From contig NC_080422.1 in assembly GCF_029873635.1 (NCBI RefSeq), forward strand, positions 1,406,001 to 1,470,000: a stretch of DNA of 64,000 nucleotides, written 5' to 3'. Position 1 is the stretch's first letter; each line of letters starts with the position of its first letter. The position numbers and the translations under genes were made by a program. Below the pieces are notes generated by a model that saw nothing but the letters and a program-made list of their open reading frames with translations, was not told the origin of the DNA and made no database searches. The DNA is from Malania oleifera (Eukaryota > Streptophyta > Magnoliopsida > Santalales > Ximeniaceae). Positions 33,807 through 46,087 of this stretch are shown piece after piece.

Positions 33807-35910
33807 GGATTGGCTGTAGCTATAACAACTGGGTCAGTGGTGAAATGTAGAAGGGTACTCAGGGACTTTCCAGTAACTATTCAAGGAAAGATATTGCCAG
33901 TTGATTTGGTAATATTAGATATGCAGGGGTTTGATATAATTCTGGGCATAGATTTGTTGGCAGTTAATCATGCTAGTATTGATTGTCATTCGAAAGAAGT
34001 AATTTTTATACCTCCAGGCGAGCCAGAACACAGATTTCTTGGTTCACGTGTTTGTTCTTCACCTCAGCTTGCATCAGCTGTTCAGGTGAGAAAATTGATT
34101 CAAGAAGGTTGCCAGGGATTTGTTGCTTACATTAAGGAATCACCTAAAGAAGAACTGAAACAAGCTAATATCCCTGTGGTCAAAGAATTCTCAAGTGTAT
34201 TTCCAGAAGAATTACCTGGCTTACCACCAAACCGTGAAGTATAGTTTACAGTGGATCTTCTATCGGGGTCAGCACCAGTATTTAGAGCTCCTTATCGGAT
34301 GGCCCCAGCCGAGTTGAAAGAATTGAAGGATCAATTGCAAGAATTACTGGATAAGGGTTTTATTAGGCCCAGCGTGTCGCCCTAGGGAGCACCAGTCTTA
34401 TTTGTGAAAAAGAAAGATGGAACCATGAGGATGTGTATCGATTATAGGGAAATAAATAAACTGACAGCTAAGAATAAATATCCTCTTCCCAGGATCATTG
34501 ACTTGTTTGATCAGCTCCATGGGGCCCAAGTTTATTCTAAAATCGACCTGCGGTCAGGTTACCATCAGGTGAAAGTGAGGGCAAAGGACATCTCAAAGAC
34601 GGCGTTTCGAACGAGATATGGGAATTACAAGTTCTTGGTGATGCCATTTGGGTTGACTAACGCACCAGCGGTATTCATGGATTTAATAAATTAAGTGTTC
34701 CATCGATATTTGGACCAGTTTGTAGTTGTATTTATTGATGATATACTGGTCTACTCGAGGAGTCCTGAGGAGCACAAGTATCATTTGAGGCTGGTATTAC
34801 AAACATTGAGAGAAAGGAAGTTATATGCAAAGTTCAAGAAATGTGAATTCTGGCTGAGGCAGGTTTCTTTTCTTGGCCATGTGATCTCTGAGGCAGGTGT
34901 ATCTGGATCCGAGTAAGATAGAGGCAGTGGTAAATTGGGCGAGGCCTAAAAATGTGCAAGAGGTTCGGAATTTTTTGGGTTTAACAGGCTACTATCGACG
35001 TTTTGTTGATGGGTTCTCCAGTTTGTTAGGTCCGTTGACATGACTCATGAGGAAAATGTCAGGTTTGAATGGATTGATGACTATAAGTAGAGTTTTCAGG
35101 AATTAAAGCAGAGGTTGGTGAATGCCCCAGTGTTGGCTATCCCATCAGGAGAGGATGAGTTTGTGATATACAGTGATGCGTCCCTAAAGGGACTTGGGTG
35201 CATATTGATGCAGCACGGTAGGGTCATCGCATATGTTTCTAGACAACTTAAAGAATATGAGAAGAATTACCTTGTGCATGATTTGGAGCTAGCTGCAGTG
35301 GTATACGCTCTTAAGATCTGGAGGCATTATCTGTATGGTAGAAAATGCGAGATCTTCACATATCACAAGAGTCTGAAATATTTCTTCACCTAAAGAGAAT
35401 TAAATATGAGACAAATAAGAGTCGGTAGAAAAGTTTCGCAAACACTCGTGGTCGAGAATTAGAGTTCGATATGGGAGATCGAGTATTCTTGAATGTAGCT
35501 CATCTGAGAGGGGTTATGAGGTTTGGGAAGAAGGGCAAGCTGAGCCATAGGTATATTGGCCATTTTAAGATACTAAAAAGAATAGGGTCAGTTACCTACA
35601 GGTTAGCTTTGCCGCTAGTATTATCTAGAATACACGACGTGTTTCATGTTGCTATATTGAGGAAATACGTCCCAGACCCATCCCACACCACTAACTATGC
35701 AAAGATAGAGCTTAAGGATTCACTAGCTTATGAAGAAGTACCGATACAAATCCTAGACAGAAAGACATAGACACTGCGCACAAAAGAAATTCAGTTAGTT
35801 AAAGTTTTGTGGAAAAATCATGCTATAGAGGAAGCTTTTTGGGAGCTCGAGGAGCAGATCAGACAGAGATACTCGCAGTTGTTCCAAGAAAGTAGTGGTA
35901 ACAGGTAAAG
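33807..35910 (+). pseudogene. Gypsy protease end, RT, RNase H and chromodomain
   Basis: The protease and linker lie at 33807-34244 (e.g. QGFDIILGIDLLAVNHASID, then EELPGLPPNREV). RT runs from 34260 to 34916 with [47 protein letters not shown] and the catalytic FIDD box ([10 protein letters not shown]). RNase H is at 35115-35393 ([13 protein letters not shown]...). At about 35395-35420 the frame jumps straight to the integrase C-terminus (GDRVFLNVAHLRG... at 35480) and then a chromodomain-like segment VKVLWKNHAIEEAFWELEEQ near 35800-35880. The HHCC and DDE integrase regions are absent. Stops occur at 34242, 34383, 34692, about 34915 and in the chromodomain linker. The chromodomain identifies a chromovirus of the Tekay/Del group. 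Confidence 0.92.
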
Positions 35911-36129
35911 TATAATAGTTAGATAAGTTTTTTTTTTTGCAGGTACATATATGGATTTAGTTAGTAGATAGTTTTTAGTTTTATATATGTAATCTCCTAG
36001 AACATAGAATGTAATCACGGTATTCCTCCGCCATAAGTGAGGGTAAGTAATAAAATAAGTAGACCGTTTACCTTTATGAAATGATAGAAGATAATACAGA
36101 TAGTAAATTTTGAGAACGAAATTTTATAA

Positions 36130-36140
36130 GGAGGGGAGAA
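36130..36140 (+). other. polypurine tract
   Basis: GGAGGGGAGAA directly precedes the 3' LTR start TGTAATAACTT at 36141, the position of the plus-strand DNA primer in LTR retrotransposons. Confidence 0.92.
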
Positions 36141-38000
36141 TGTAATAACTTGAAAATTTCTTACAAGACTCGTTGACGAACACAGGGGTCTCATCGACGA
36201 GGGTTCTTCAAGATCTCGTCAACGAAGACCCATCTCATCGACGAGAAGATACCGAGAGAGGGTTTAAGGCAGACTGAAACTCGTCGACGAGGGTGGAGGT
36301 TCGTCGACGAACTTGACGAGGCGACGTGTCTTATCGACGAATCCGGCCTTATAAATAGCTGAAATTCAGAATTTTGATAGAAATTCAGAATTTTGATAGA
36401 AATTTCAACGCAGAAACCTTCCTCTCTCTCTCTCTCTCTCTCATGACCCCCTCACCTTCTCTCTTCGATCCTGGTCCCATTTCTCGCCGGATTGAAGATC
36501 TGAGTCCACCACAACGCTCCTAGCGAAGTTCTCTACAAGTCTACTGGAATTGATCGTGGGGGAAATTGGTTTGAAACTCATCCCAAATCTAGGGTAAAGT
36601 GTTTTATTTAGAATCCGTTTTCCCTACAGTTATAAAAAGTGTTGTATACAGAAAAATACTGATGTTTGGTTCTGGGAGATGTTGATTTCAGGGAGTTGAT
36701 CTGGGAACCCTGCGGGTATCGGGCTAAAAATTAGTAGGGGCTTTTCAGATTTAAGGTAAGGGAAATATGTTATGCTAGAAAATTTTAATATGTATATAGA
36801 ATATTATGAATGTATATTTACAAGCATGCAGATCAAATTATTTTTCCAGAGAATTATGAATAATATCTTTATAGCAATATTACAGAAATTGAGCATGAGA
36901 TTGTGTTTACTCAAATGTGTGGCATGAGTTATTACAGTATAGTAAGTAGATTTTACAGTATTACAGATATTCAGATATTTCCGATTATTAACAATGAATG
37001 AGACTTATAGTATTTCTCAGAATAACATGATTTCTAAACCATAACACTCAGACAACTTTTACAGATATTACAGACAGATTATTCAGTTATAGCATTAAGA
37101 TGTTATAGTAAGATTATACAGAGATGACAGATATTATACACAGATTATACAGATATTATATACAGATATTTCATACAGTTATTACAGATAGTACAGATAG
37201 AAATCACATATGATATAAACAGATATTATATATATATTTTAGTCAGATATTTTAGATAATACAGTTCAGAACTATAGTGTTTTGGTTGTTTTTGAAATCA
37301 TGTTAAAAGCAGCAAGATGATTATATATATACAGTATTACATGATATCAGATCCTTGTGGAGATTACAGACAAATATATACAGCAGAGCATGGTACCGTT
37401 GCTATTTTCAGACATGTGCAACCACATAACTTAGATAGTATGTGGATTCCATCTAACCGTGCGAGGAGAGATTGCAATCTCCTCAACATGCTGGGTTGAG
37501 GTAGCCGGTTAGATGATGATAGAGGTTTAAGATGGCCCGGAGTGATTGTAGTGAGCTAGATTGATATAAATTGGCGAATGTACAGATGTAGATTGACTTG
37601 CCTGGTAGGCCAACTAGAGTAAGTCCAGCCTACGGACCGCACAACCCTATCATGAAGGGATATATCATTATATACAGTTTTCAGGGTATAACAATAGTTT
37701 CTATGTATAGATATATCACACAACAGTAAATTATATTATTATATTGGCAGTACCTTCAGATAGAAAATTCAGATACACAGATATGTTTTAAATTATATTC
37801 TAGATATTCTATACAATTTTCCAGTTTTCTCAAATTAGAGTATCAGTATTATTTCAGTATTTTTAAATGATCAACTCAGCTGCCACACACTAGTAATAGC
37901 ATATTTCCACTTACTGAGCGTTGTCTCATCTCAGTGACTTAATGTTTTTCAGGAGATCCAGTTAGGCGAGCAGATCAGGCTCGCGGGTAGAGGTTGATTA
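36141..38000 (+). mobile_element. 3' LTR of the Gypsy element, truncated at 38000
   Basis: It matches the 5' LTR from its first base through GCGGGTAGAGGTTGATTA at about 37983-38000, then diverges abruptly. It retains the palindrome cluster (36165-36345), TATAAATAG near 36350, a direct duplication of AATTTTGATAGAAATTCAG near 36369-36405, and GTAAAG...TTTCAG at 36594-36691 (98 bp) plus GTAAGGG...TTTTTCAG at 36756-37952. The expected last quarter kilobase is missing. Confidence 0.9.
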
Positions 38001-39418
38001 TAGATAGTATACGAATAAATAATGATATTTTGTTCTGAAGGATGTTGTTTTAAGGGTGTTAAGCGGGGAACCCTACGGGTATAGAGCTAGAGTACAGTGG
38101 AGGCTTTTCAGAAATTAGGTCAGGGAAATATGCTATGCTAGGAGTTTTAATTGTACTATCAGAGATTTTATGTATATTTATATATGCCAGTTTATTATTC
38201 AGTTTCTATAAAATGAGAGTTTTTAATAAATGTGTGGCCTGAGTAGATGTTTACCTGATATAGAAATTATATAGTGTATAAATAGATATTCAAAAATATT
38301 TAACAGATAGATATAAATAGATTTTATCCAGTTTAGTATAATATAGTATTTACAGAAGGTCATGTTTTCCTAATGCCATAACACTCAGTTTATACAGTTA
38401 TAGCATCAAGACGCTATAGTTATGTTATTCAGACAATACAGTATTTACAGTACAGAATTATAGTGTTATGGTTATTTTGGAAACATGATCAAAACAGTAA
38501 AGATAATTATAGTATAAATATATATATATATATATATATATTTATACAGTATCAGATCCCTGTGAAATATTATAGACAGATACAGTTTACAGAGCACGGT
38601 ACCGTTGCTATTTACGAAATAAAGTGCAACCATATATCTCAGATAGTGTGTGGGTACCGTCAAACCATGCTCGGAGTGGATGCAGCTCCCCAGTTTGCTG
38701 GGTGGAGGGGGCCGGTTTGATGAGGCAACAGTCTAGTCCCGTGCCTAGGAGAGGATGCAGTTTGGCCGAGCTGAGGTAATGTAGAGTATAGTGACTTACC
38801 TGGTAGGCCAACCAGAGTTAAGTCCCACCTACGAGCCGCACAACCCTGTCATGAAGGGTTAAATCATAACGTATAGAGTTTTAGGAAAAAGCACAGTTAT
38901 TTATATGTATACAGTTTTATAGCATCTGATGAATATAATATGATATTAAAAGTATGAAAGATAGAAAGCTCAGATGATACAGTTATATTTTAAGCAATGA
39001 TAAATGTAAAATATATTTTTACTGATTTGTCAGTTATACAGTTTTGAATGTTATTATTATAGTTATGCAACTTGGTCGTCACATACTAGTAATAGCATAT
39101 TTCCACATACTAAGAGTCGACTCGCCCCATTATTCTAACATTTTTCAAGTGAGCCGGTTAGGCGAGCAGATCAGGCTCGTGGATAGAGAGACTTTATTGG
39201 CCTGTATGTAGGGTAAGTTGGTATAGGGTAGTTGAGTTTTTGGGGAGATGGTAGTGGTATATGTAAATGTGATATAATAAAATACTGAATTCTAGTATTG
39301 TATATATATATGTATATGGTTATGTGATTTATGTTTGCATAGGGGTGCCCATTACATACCGATATTGGAGTAATTTATAATTTGTTTTTTTTTTAAATGG
39401 AATAATATTTTGGGCGTT

Positions 39419-39421
<3 letters not shown>
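38001..39421 (+). mobile_element. 3' portion of a related Gypsy LTR fused to the 3' LTR
   Basis: It begins in the middle of an LTR (TTTTGTTCTGAAGGATGTTG... GCGGGGAACCCTACGGG) and continues to GGGCGTTACA at 39421. It matches the subfamily of 42608-44809: both have AGTGAGCC/GTGAGCC, then GGTTAGGCGAGCAGATCAGG. Its splice-like sites are damaged: GTCAGG where others have GTAAGG, and TTTTTCAA where others have TTTTTCAG. A chimeric junction with the upstream LTR is the simplest reading. Confidence 0.8.
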
Positions 39422-39454
<33 letters not shown>

Positions 39455-39704
39455 AAAACACTGATAACTTAAAAAAAAATTAAATAAAAATAAAAAATTT
39501 AAATTATATATGCATATATATATATATATAAATTGATTCTAGCACCATCTCCTCTTTGATTGATTTGGGTAATTAATTAATTTTGGGTAAATCCATTAAC
39601 ATAAAGGTATACGTCCATCTACATATCAAATGAAACCACATCCACCTTTGGTTATTATTATTAATATTATTAAATTATCTAATCTCCAACATGATAAGTG
39701 CAAC
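39422..39704. other. AT-rich spacer with (TA)n, no gene seen
   Basis: (TA)n at 39422-39452 and 39510-39530, then AT-rich DNA without recognisable features until the broken end of the minus-strand Gypsy RT at about 39705. Confidence 0.6.
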
Positions 39705-40679
39705 TCGTAGCTCAGATGCGTTCGTGCTCCTCATAGCTCCTCGAATGGACTAGTACATCATCAATTAAAACAACTACAAACTAATCTAAGTTTGGATGAA
39801 AAATCATATTCATCAAATCCATAAATATCGCAGGAGCATTCGTCAGACCAAATGGCATAACTAGAAACTCATAATGCCCATATCTGGTCCTGAAAGCCGT
39901 CTTCGATACATCCTCCGCTCTCACCTTTACCTGATGGTAGCCTGACCTGAGATCGATCTTGGAATACACTCATGTACCTTGGAGCTGGTTAAACAAATCA
40001 TCGATACGGGGTAGAGGATACTTGTTCTTGATTATCACTTTATTAATCTCTCTGTTATGCACATCCTCATAGACCCATCCTTCTTCTTTACAAACAGCAC
40101 TGGAGCTCCCCACGGCGATACACTAGGTTGTATGAAGCCCTTATCAAGCAAATCCTGCAATTGATCTTTCAATTCTGCCAACTCTACTGGCGCCATTCGG
40201 TATGGTGCTTTAGAAATCGGCACTGTACCTGGAAGTAGATCAATAGGAAAATCTACCTCACGATCAAGTGGCAAACCTAGTAATTCATCTGGGAACACAT
40301 TTATAAATTCTTTCACCACAGGTGTATTGATAAGTTTCAATTCATTTTCTGACATTTCCTTCACAAAAATCACGAATCCCAGACAACCATTCTGATGCAG
40401 TCTCCTCACCTGAAAAGCTGAGACCATCTGAGGTAATGATTGCACTTGTGATCCTGTAAATTTGAATTCTGGTTTCCCTGGAGGTATGAATATCACTTCT
40501 CTTGCACGACAATCTATAATAGCAGAATTAGCTGCTAGCCAATCCATGCCAAAGATGATATCAAACCTGTGCATATCCAGCACCACCAAATCAGCAGATA
40601 AAATTCTCCCCTGAACATCAATTGGACAACCACGAAGCATCCTACTACATCTCACCGCTGACCCGGTTGGTGTAGTCAC
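39705..40679 (-). pseudogene. Gypsy protease end and RT fragment, minus strand
   Basis: Read from 40679 leftward. A protease-RT linker (DLVVLDMHRFDIIFGMDWLA, GLPLDREVDFPIDLLPGT) leads into RT ([11 protein letters not shown]), then after a frame change [19 protein letters not shown] and [20 protein letters not shown] at 39969-39781. It ends near 39705, so the RT catalytic region is largely lost, and RNase H, integrase and the 3' LTR are absent. The same element supplies 40694-41900. Confidence 0.9.
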
Positions 40680-40693
40680 TAATAACCCGATAT

Positions 40694-41900
40694 CTAATGA
40701 TTGCGTTTCTGCCCCTCATAATTTAACACACCCCAAGACACAAACGAATGTGTGGCACCAGAATCAAAAAGTGCAATAACTTTAAATGAAAACATATTCA
40801 CCGTACCTGTTACCACATCTCCGGCCGCCTCAGCATCGCCCAACGTCAAAGCAAAAACCCTGGCTGGGGCCATATTCCTTTGCTGGCCTCCTCGTGGCGC
40901 CTGGCAACCTCCTCGTGCAAGTCTAGGAGTAGGAGCAGCACCCATCTGTGTCGGGCACTCCCTCATCATATGTCCTGGCTCCCTGCACCTGTAGCAGACA
41001 CCTCGCCCGGCACGACACTCCCCCAAGTGTCTCTTCCCATAAGATGGGCAAGCTAGAGATGGTTGTACACCCTGGAAACCGCGATTCCCGGTCTCCTGTC
41101 TCCAGTCTCTATAATAGCCACCTCTCTTCTATGAACCACGTCCAACCCCCTACTAGGAACCAGAAGGTATGAATCTCTTATTCTACCTCTGCTCCTCAGC
41201 CTCCAATCGCTCACCAATCTCTGCTATAGTGGCTCTATCCACTAGTTCAGAAAAATCCTGTAACTTCATAATCGATACCTGTTTGCATATTTCTCTCCTC
41301 AGGCCTCTTTCAAACTGTCGTACCTTATTCTCCTCATCTGGAATGATGTACAGGGTGAAGCGAGATAGCTCGATGAACCTCGCCGCATATTGTTGTACTG
41401 ACAGCTGTCCCTGCTTCAGATTCAGGAACTCCTCAATCTTAGCCTCCCTATACGAGGCTGGAAAATACTTGTCGAAGAATATTTCCTTAAACCGCTCCCA
41501 CGTCATCTCCATAGGTATAGTCTTCTGCTGCTCTAAAAGTTTCACTGCTGACCACCGTCTCTCGGCCTCTCCAGTCAGTCTGTAGGTGGCAAACAGTACC
41601 TTTTGCTCCTCTAAACACTGCAGCATTGCAAATATTTTCTCTACCTCCTGCACCCAATTTTCAGCAACTGCTGGATCTGTCCCTCCTGAGAAAGCCAAAT
41701 GACTCATGTTAATAAACTTCTCAATCGAACTACCGTGGCCTGCTGATAGACCACCTTGTTCCTTCGAACTCCTGGCAATTTTTGTCATAACCTGCTATGT
41801 CACGCTACGTAAAACAGCATCTGAATCACTACCCGCAGCGCCTGAGGGTCCAACACCCTCACTCCCACTAGCGTGGACACTACTGCCACCAGGGTCCATC
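40694..41900 (-). pseudogene. Gypsy gag, zinc knuckle and protease, minus strand
   Basis: Gag capsid lies at 41788-41183 (AENWVQEVEKIFAMLQCLEE, TWERFKEIFFDKYFPASYRE, LKQGQLSVQQYAARFIELSR), an uninterrupted run of about 200 codons matching the Retrotrans_gag domain. After a short disrupted stretch come the zinc knuckle CYRCREPGHMMREC and protease motif LFDSGATHSFVS (41026-40694). The leader from about 41900 to 42217 connects it to its primer site and 5' LTR. The frame break near 40700 and the truncated RT make it inactive. Confidence 0.92.
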
Positions 41901-42201
41901 CTAAAAAACAAGTAACTTAACTCAAAACCTCCTTCTCTATACATATCACTCAACTTATATAGTATATTTTCTTAATTAACTCGTCACTCCTGATCTTAAT
42001 TCAAGGTTCAATCCTGCAACCTAGATACCCAACCTGACGATAGTTTACAATGACTTTCCTGAAATCGTCACCCTAGGAAAATCACACAAACCACCACGGA
42101 AGTCCTACATCTAGACTACAAAATCAGACCTCAAATCCCCTTATCCTATACTCTGGTATTATTACTGCTGCACTCTAGAGTCTACAGAACCTAGTATCCT
42201 A

Positions 42202-42214
42202 GGCTCTGATATCA
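42202..42214 (-). other. primer binding site, minus strand
   Basis: On the minus strand, TGATATCAGAGCC lies 3 bp from the LTR start at 42218, one base from the tRNA-iMet complement TGGTATCAGAGCC. It fixes the LTR at 42218-46423 as a 5' LTR. Confidence 0.88.
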
Positions 42215-42607
42215 AACTGTAACGACCTCAAATTCTCAATATATAATGTAACAGATTAAATGAAAAATTCAACCCGAACCCGTGGGTAACGGGGATACTT
42301 GTCAATCACAGTAGAAACTTAAGCAGCAGCAAACATAAAATCTCGAACATCCAACCATAAAACATAATACCAGAGTTTACTATATCATCAAAATATTGTT
42401 ACTATATACAACCTCCAAAAAGTCAAAATAACACTAGGATCATACAACAAAATCTCCCGATCTTAGTTCAATGCTTACCCTTCTACTAGGGAAGCTTCAA
42501 TCACTCAACGGCGGCCCTAACCCGCCGGTTTCTCTAGATTTCCTGAAAATCATTTAATGTTCGGGGGTGAGACACTTCTCCGTAAGGGAAAATAAACTAA
42601 ATACAGC

Positions 42608-43743
42608 TGTAACGACCTTATGATTCATACCATTTTTTATTATTTTTTTGTATATATAAATATATATCCATATCCAAACCTAAGCAGCGGAAAAACATAT
42701 CATGCAACAATTTACATATTTATAATGCAATACTAGAATACTATATATACAGACCATAGTCACACAAAATACCCCTCCAGCATCATTAACTCAAAAATAC
42801 TCAGTTCTGACAAAAACTCCCCCTATAACTAGGGTGATCAAACAACTTTCTATTCGCGAGCCTGATCTGCTCGCCTAACTGGCTCACCTGAAAAATGGTA
42901 AAGTAATGGGGTGAGTCGACGTTCGGTAAGTGGAAATATGTTATTACTAGTGTGTGGCATCTAAGTTAAGAATACTTAAAAATAGTACTGAACTGTAATG
43001 CAATAAAAACATCTGTAAAGCATATTTTCCTTTCACACTTTAAGATATACTGTATTGTCTGTATTTTCAACTTTTCATACTGATAATATCATACTATACT
43101 CATCATATACTGTAAAATTGTATACATTTATATATTTATACTTTATCCCTAGGACTGTGTACGTCATGATTTGACCCCTCATGACAGGGTTGTGCAGCCC
43201 GTAGGCGGGACTTCATCATGTCGGCCCTCTAAATAAGTCAATAAACTCTACACTACCTCAGCCTGACCAAACTGCATCCTCTCCTAGGCTCGGGACTGGC
43301 TACTACCTCGTCAAAACCGGCCTCCTCTACCTAGTGAACTGGGAAGCTGCATACTCTCCGAGCATGGCTGACGGTACCCACACACTATCTGAGATATGTG
43401 GTTGCACTCTATCTGTATCTAACAACGGTACCGTGCTCTGTAATCTATATCTGTACTGTATCGATCTGTAATCTTTCCAAAGGAAATTGATACTATATAC
43501 ATATATACTCTTTTACTGTTTTCGCCATGTTTCCCAAATTATCATAATGTTATCTTTTTGTACTGTAATTACTATAAACTTTGTATGCTGTATCTGTAGC
43601 ATCTTGATGCTACCTATATTCTCTATTTGTATACTATGTATGTTATGGTAATAGGAAACATGGCATATTAAACTCTGCATATACTGTGCTGTATAAAGCT
43701 GTGATATAAATACTGATCTAGACAAAACTGTACCCATGTATAC

Positions 43744-43777
<34 letters not shown>

Positions 43778-44809
43778 GTTTCATGAAACTATTCATATAA
43801 AAGTTGTATATGCAAGCACATTTCTCTGTGAATATATATATGTATATCTATATCTGTATATCTAGTATAGTATGATTCATCATGAAAGATGTATACATTT
43901 CTTCGTTACATAAAAATCTACTTAGGCCACACATGTATTTAAACTCATATTATATAAATACTGTTTAATAAACTGGTATAAATATGTATCTATGAAGTCT
44001 CTGATAGCATTTTGAAAATCCCTAACATAACATATTTCCCTTACCTTAGCTTTGAAAAGCCCCTGTATATTTCTGGCTCCATACCCACAGGGTTCCTAGC
44101 TCAGCATCGTGAAAACAAAATCCCCTATAACAAAACATCAGTATTTTCTTACCTACAACATTTCCCATAACTGAGGGATAGACAAATATTGAGTAAAATG
44201 CCTTACCCTGAGATTGAGACGAAATTCAACCCAACTTTTCCAACGATCAGCTTCTGCAGACTTGCAGAGAATCTCGCCAGAAGCGTCGTGGTAGCTTCAG
44301 ATCTTCGATCCGGCGAGAAACAGGCCCTGAAACGAAGAGATAAGTGAGAGAGAGTCGTAGAGAGAGAGAGAGGAGAAAGAGAGGGGAGCGGATAAATGAT
44401 AAAAATATGAGTTTTTCCATTTTTATACTGCGGCCTTCGTCGACGAGACATGTCATCTCATCGATGAATCTTTCAATAAATTCGTCGACGAGTCCCGATA
44501 TTCGTCGACGAAATTCAGGCTGCCCCATAACCCCTCTCGGTACTTTCTCGTCGACGAGGCCTTGTATTTGTCGATAAATTTCGTTATGTACTCGTCGACG
44601 AAGCCCTGTATTCGTCGACGAATTTGCTTATGTACTCGTCGATGAAACCCTATATTCGTCCATGAATTCTGGCAATTTCTTGAAATTATTATTATCGTTA
44701 TTATCTCCAAAATGCAATTTCGTCGACGAAGTCTACTGCCTCCTTCTGTTCCTGTTTCTATTTTTCCTCTCTTTAATATTTAAATATCAATATTTTCTGG
44801 GTCGTTACA
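42608..44809 (-). mobile_element. Gypsy solo LTR with near-perfect target duplication
   Basis: The 2,202-bp element runs TGTAACGACCTTATG...GGTCGTTACA on the plus strand. Flanks are ACAGC (42603-42607) and ACAGT (44810-44814), one C/T difference. The host LTR reads continuously across it. The palindrome cluster is at 44430-44730. A 98-bp interval at 44206-44109 keeps the GTAAGG donor, but the acceptor reads CAC where CAG is expected. Confidence 0.9.
44430..44730. repeat. palindrome cluster (TCGTCGACGA family)
   Basis: At least eleven copies including several perfect TCGTCGACGA decamers, the densest cluster in the window. Confidence 0.88.
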
Positions 44810-45299
44810 ACAGTTGTGTGGCAACATGAATATTTAATGTAATTATACATATATAGTACATTTCAAATATCTGTAGACATTTATCATAACATACTGAATA
44901 ATCATATACTTTCATAATTGCTGATAAATCATATCGTACGTAAACATTTGTTATACTAATAATACTAAAAACATACCCAGGATGAATAGCTAGCTGGTGT
45001 CATGTATTACTCCCCATGACGGGTTGTGCAGCCCGAAAGCGGGACCCGACAATGGCTGGCCGACCACTGCCGAGTCAAATATGTCTGTAAGTACGATGGG
45101 CCCACCACACCCTGGTTCGGACTGCCAGGTGGACGTCCACACTCTACTGAAAGCCACATCGACTATCCATCTCCCTCCCCCTTGTGGGATGGTTAGCACT
45201 AATTAGATCATAAACATATGATCTATAAGCTACGGTACCGAGCCCCTGAATTGAACTAAACTAACATCCGGGTTCTGATAACATATAATACATGATCAT

Positions 45300-45395
45300 A
45301 TATATATAACATCATTACGGCCTCGTGCCGAACATATCATAATTACGGTCTCGTGCCGAACATAACATAATTACGGCCTCGTGCCGAACATGTCA
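45300..45395. repeat. 29-bp minisatellite, three copies
   Basis: Three units of TACGG(C/T)CTCGTGCCGAACAT separated by ATCATAAT-like spacer. Related in core (CGGC...GCCG) to the array at 13495-13620 of the same LTR subfamily. Confidence 0.88.
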
Positions 45396-46036
45396 TACAT
45401 AAATACGTTGTTCTGAAAATAATCATTTTATCATGCATTTATCATAATTATAATGTACTGTATACTTTCATAACTTCTCAAATCATACTGCATTCATATC
45501 ATAATATTTCTCCATGTAAAATAATATTCATGCCACACATTTACTGTATAAAACTATACATTGTATTATGAAAATCATGATTTCTGGCTTCTCATACATA
45601 TATACATGTTTCAGCGTAATAACAGTATTTTTCCCCAAATGTGCATTAATTTCATAATATTCAAATATCGTACATATTTTCAGGAAAACAGTTTGGTCAT
45701 AAATGATAGCAATTTGAGTGAAAGATAACTGTTTTAGTTTATTCCCTTACCTGACTGTTGAGAAAGCTCCTAAAATATTCTGGTCTACCCCCCCTAGGAT
45801 TTCTTGATCAATACCCTGAAACTGAAAACTTCCAGTATTAAACTTCAGTATTTCCATATGTACATCATTTCCTATAACTACTATAAGACCAAATTTGACA
45901 TAAAAAGTCTTACCTCAACTGAAGAATGATTTCCAATTTACTTTCACCAACGAGCCGCTTCGGCAGATTTGGAGAGAACTTCCTCAGGAGCGTCGTGGTG
46001 ACTTTAGAACATCGAATCGGCGTAAATCCGGCCCAA

Positions 46037-46087
<51 letters not shown>

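Larger units (their letters stand above)
23814..38000 (+). mobile_element. near-complete Tekay-type Gypsy retrotransposon with nested insertions
   Basis: The element comprises the 5' LTR (23814-30418), primer site (30422-30434), gag-protease-RT-RNase H-chromodomain coding relic (about 30736-35910), polypurine tract (36130-36140) and 3' LTR (36141 to the break at 38000). The two LTRs are clearly homologous but differ at many sites, so the insertion is not recent. Insertions lie in the 5' LTR (24425-28914, itself holding 25923-27749) and in the protease (31918-33806). The integrase zinc-binding and core regions are deleted. The left flank pentamer is GTATA; the right flank is lost at the chimeric junction. 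Confidence 0.9.

Noticed and set aside
23809..39426. GTATA and ATATA as the target duplication of the large Gypsy
   Set aside because: The right flank is a (TA)n tract after a chimeric LTR end, so the 4/5 match carries no weight.
41169..41585. 138-codon plus-strand frame
   Set aside because: It is antisense to the clearly recognisable gag capsid region.
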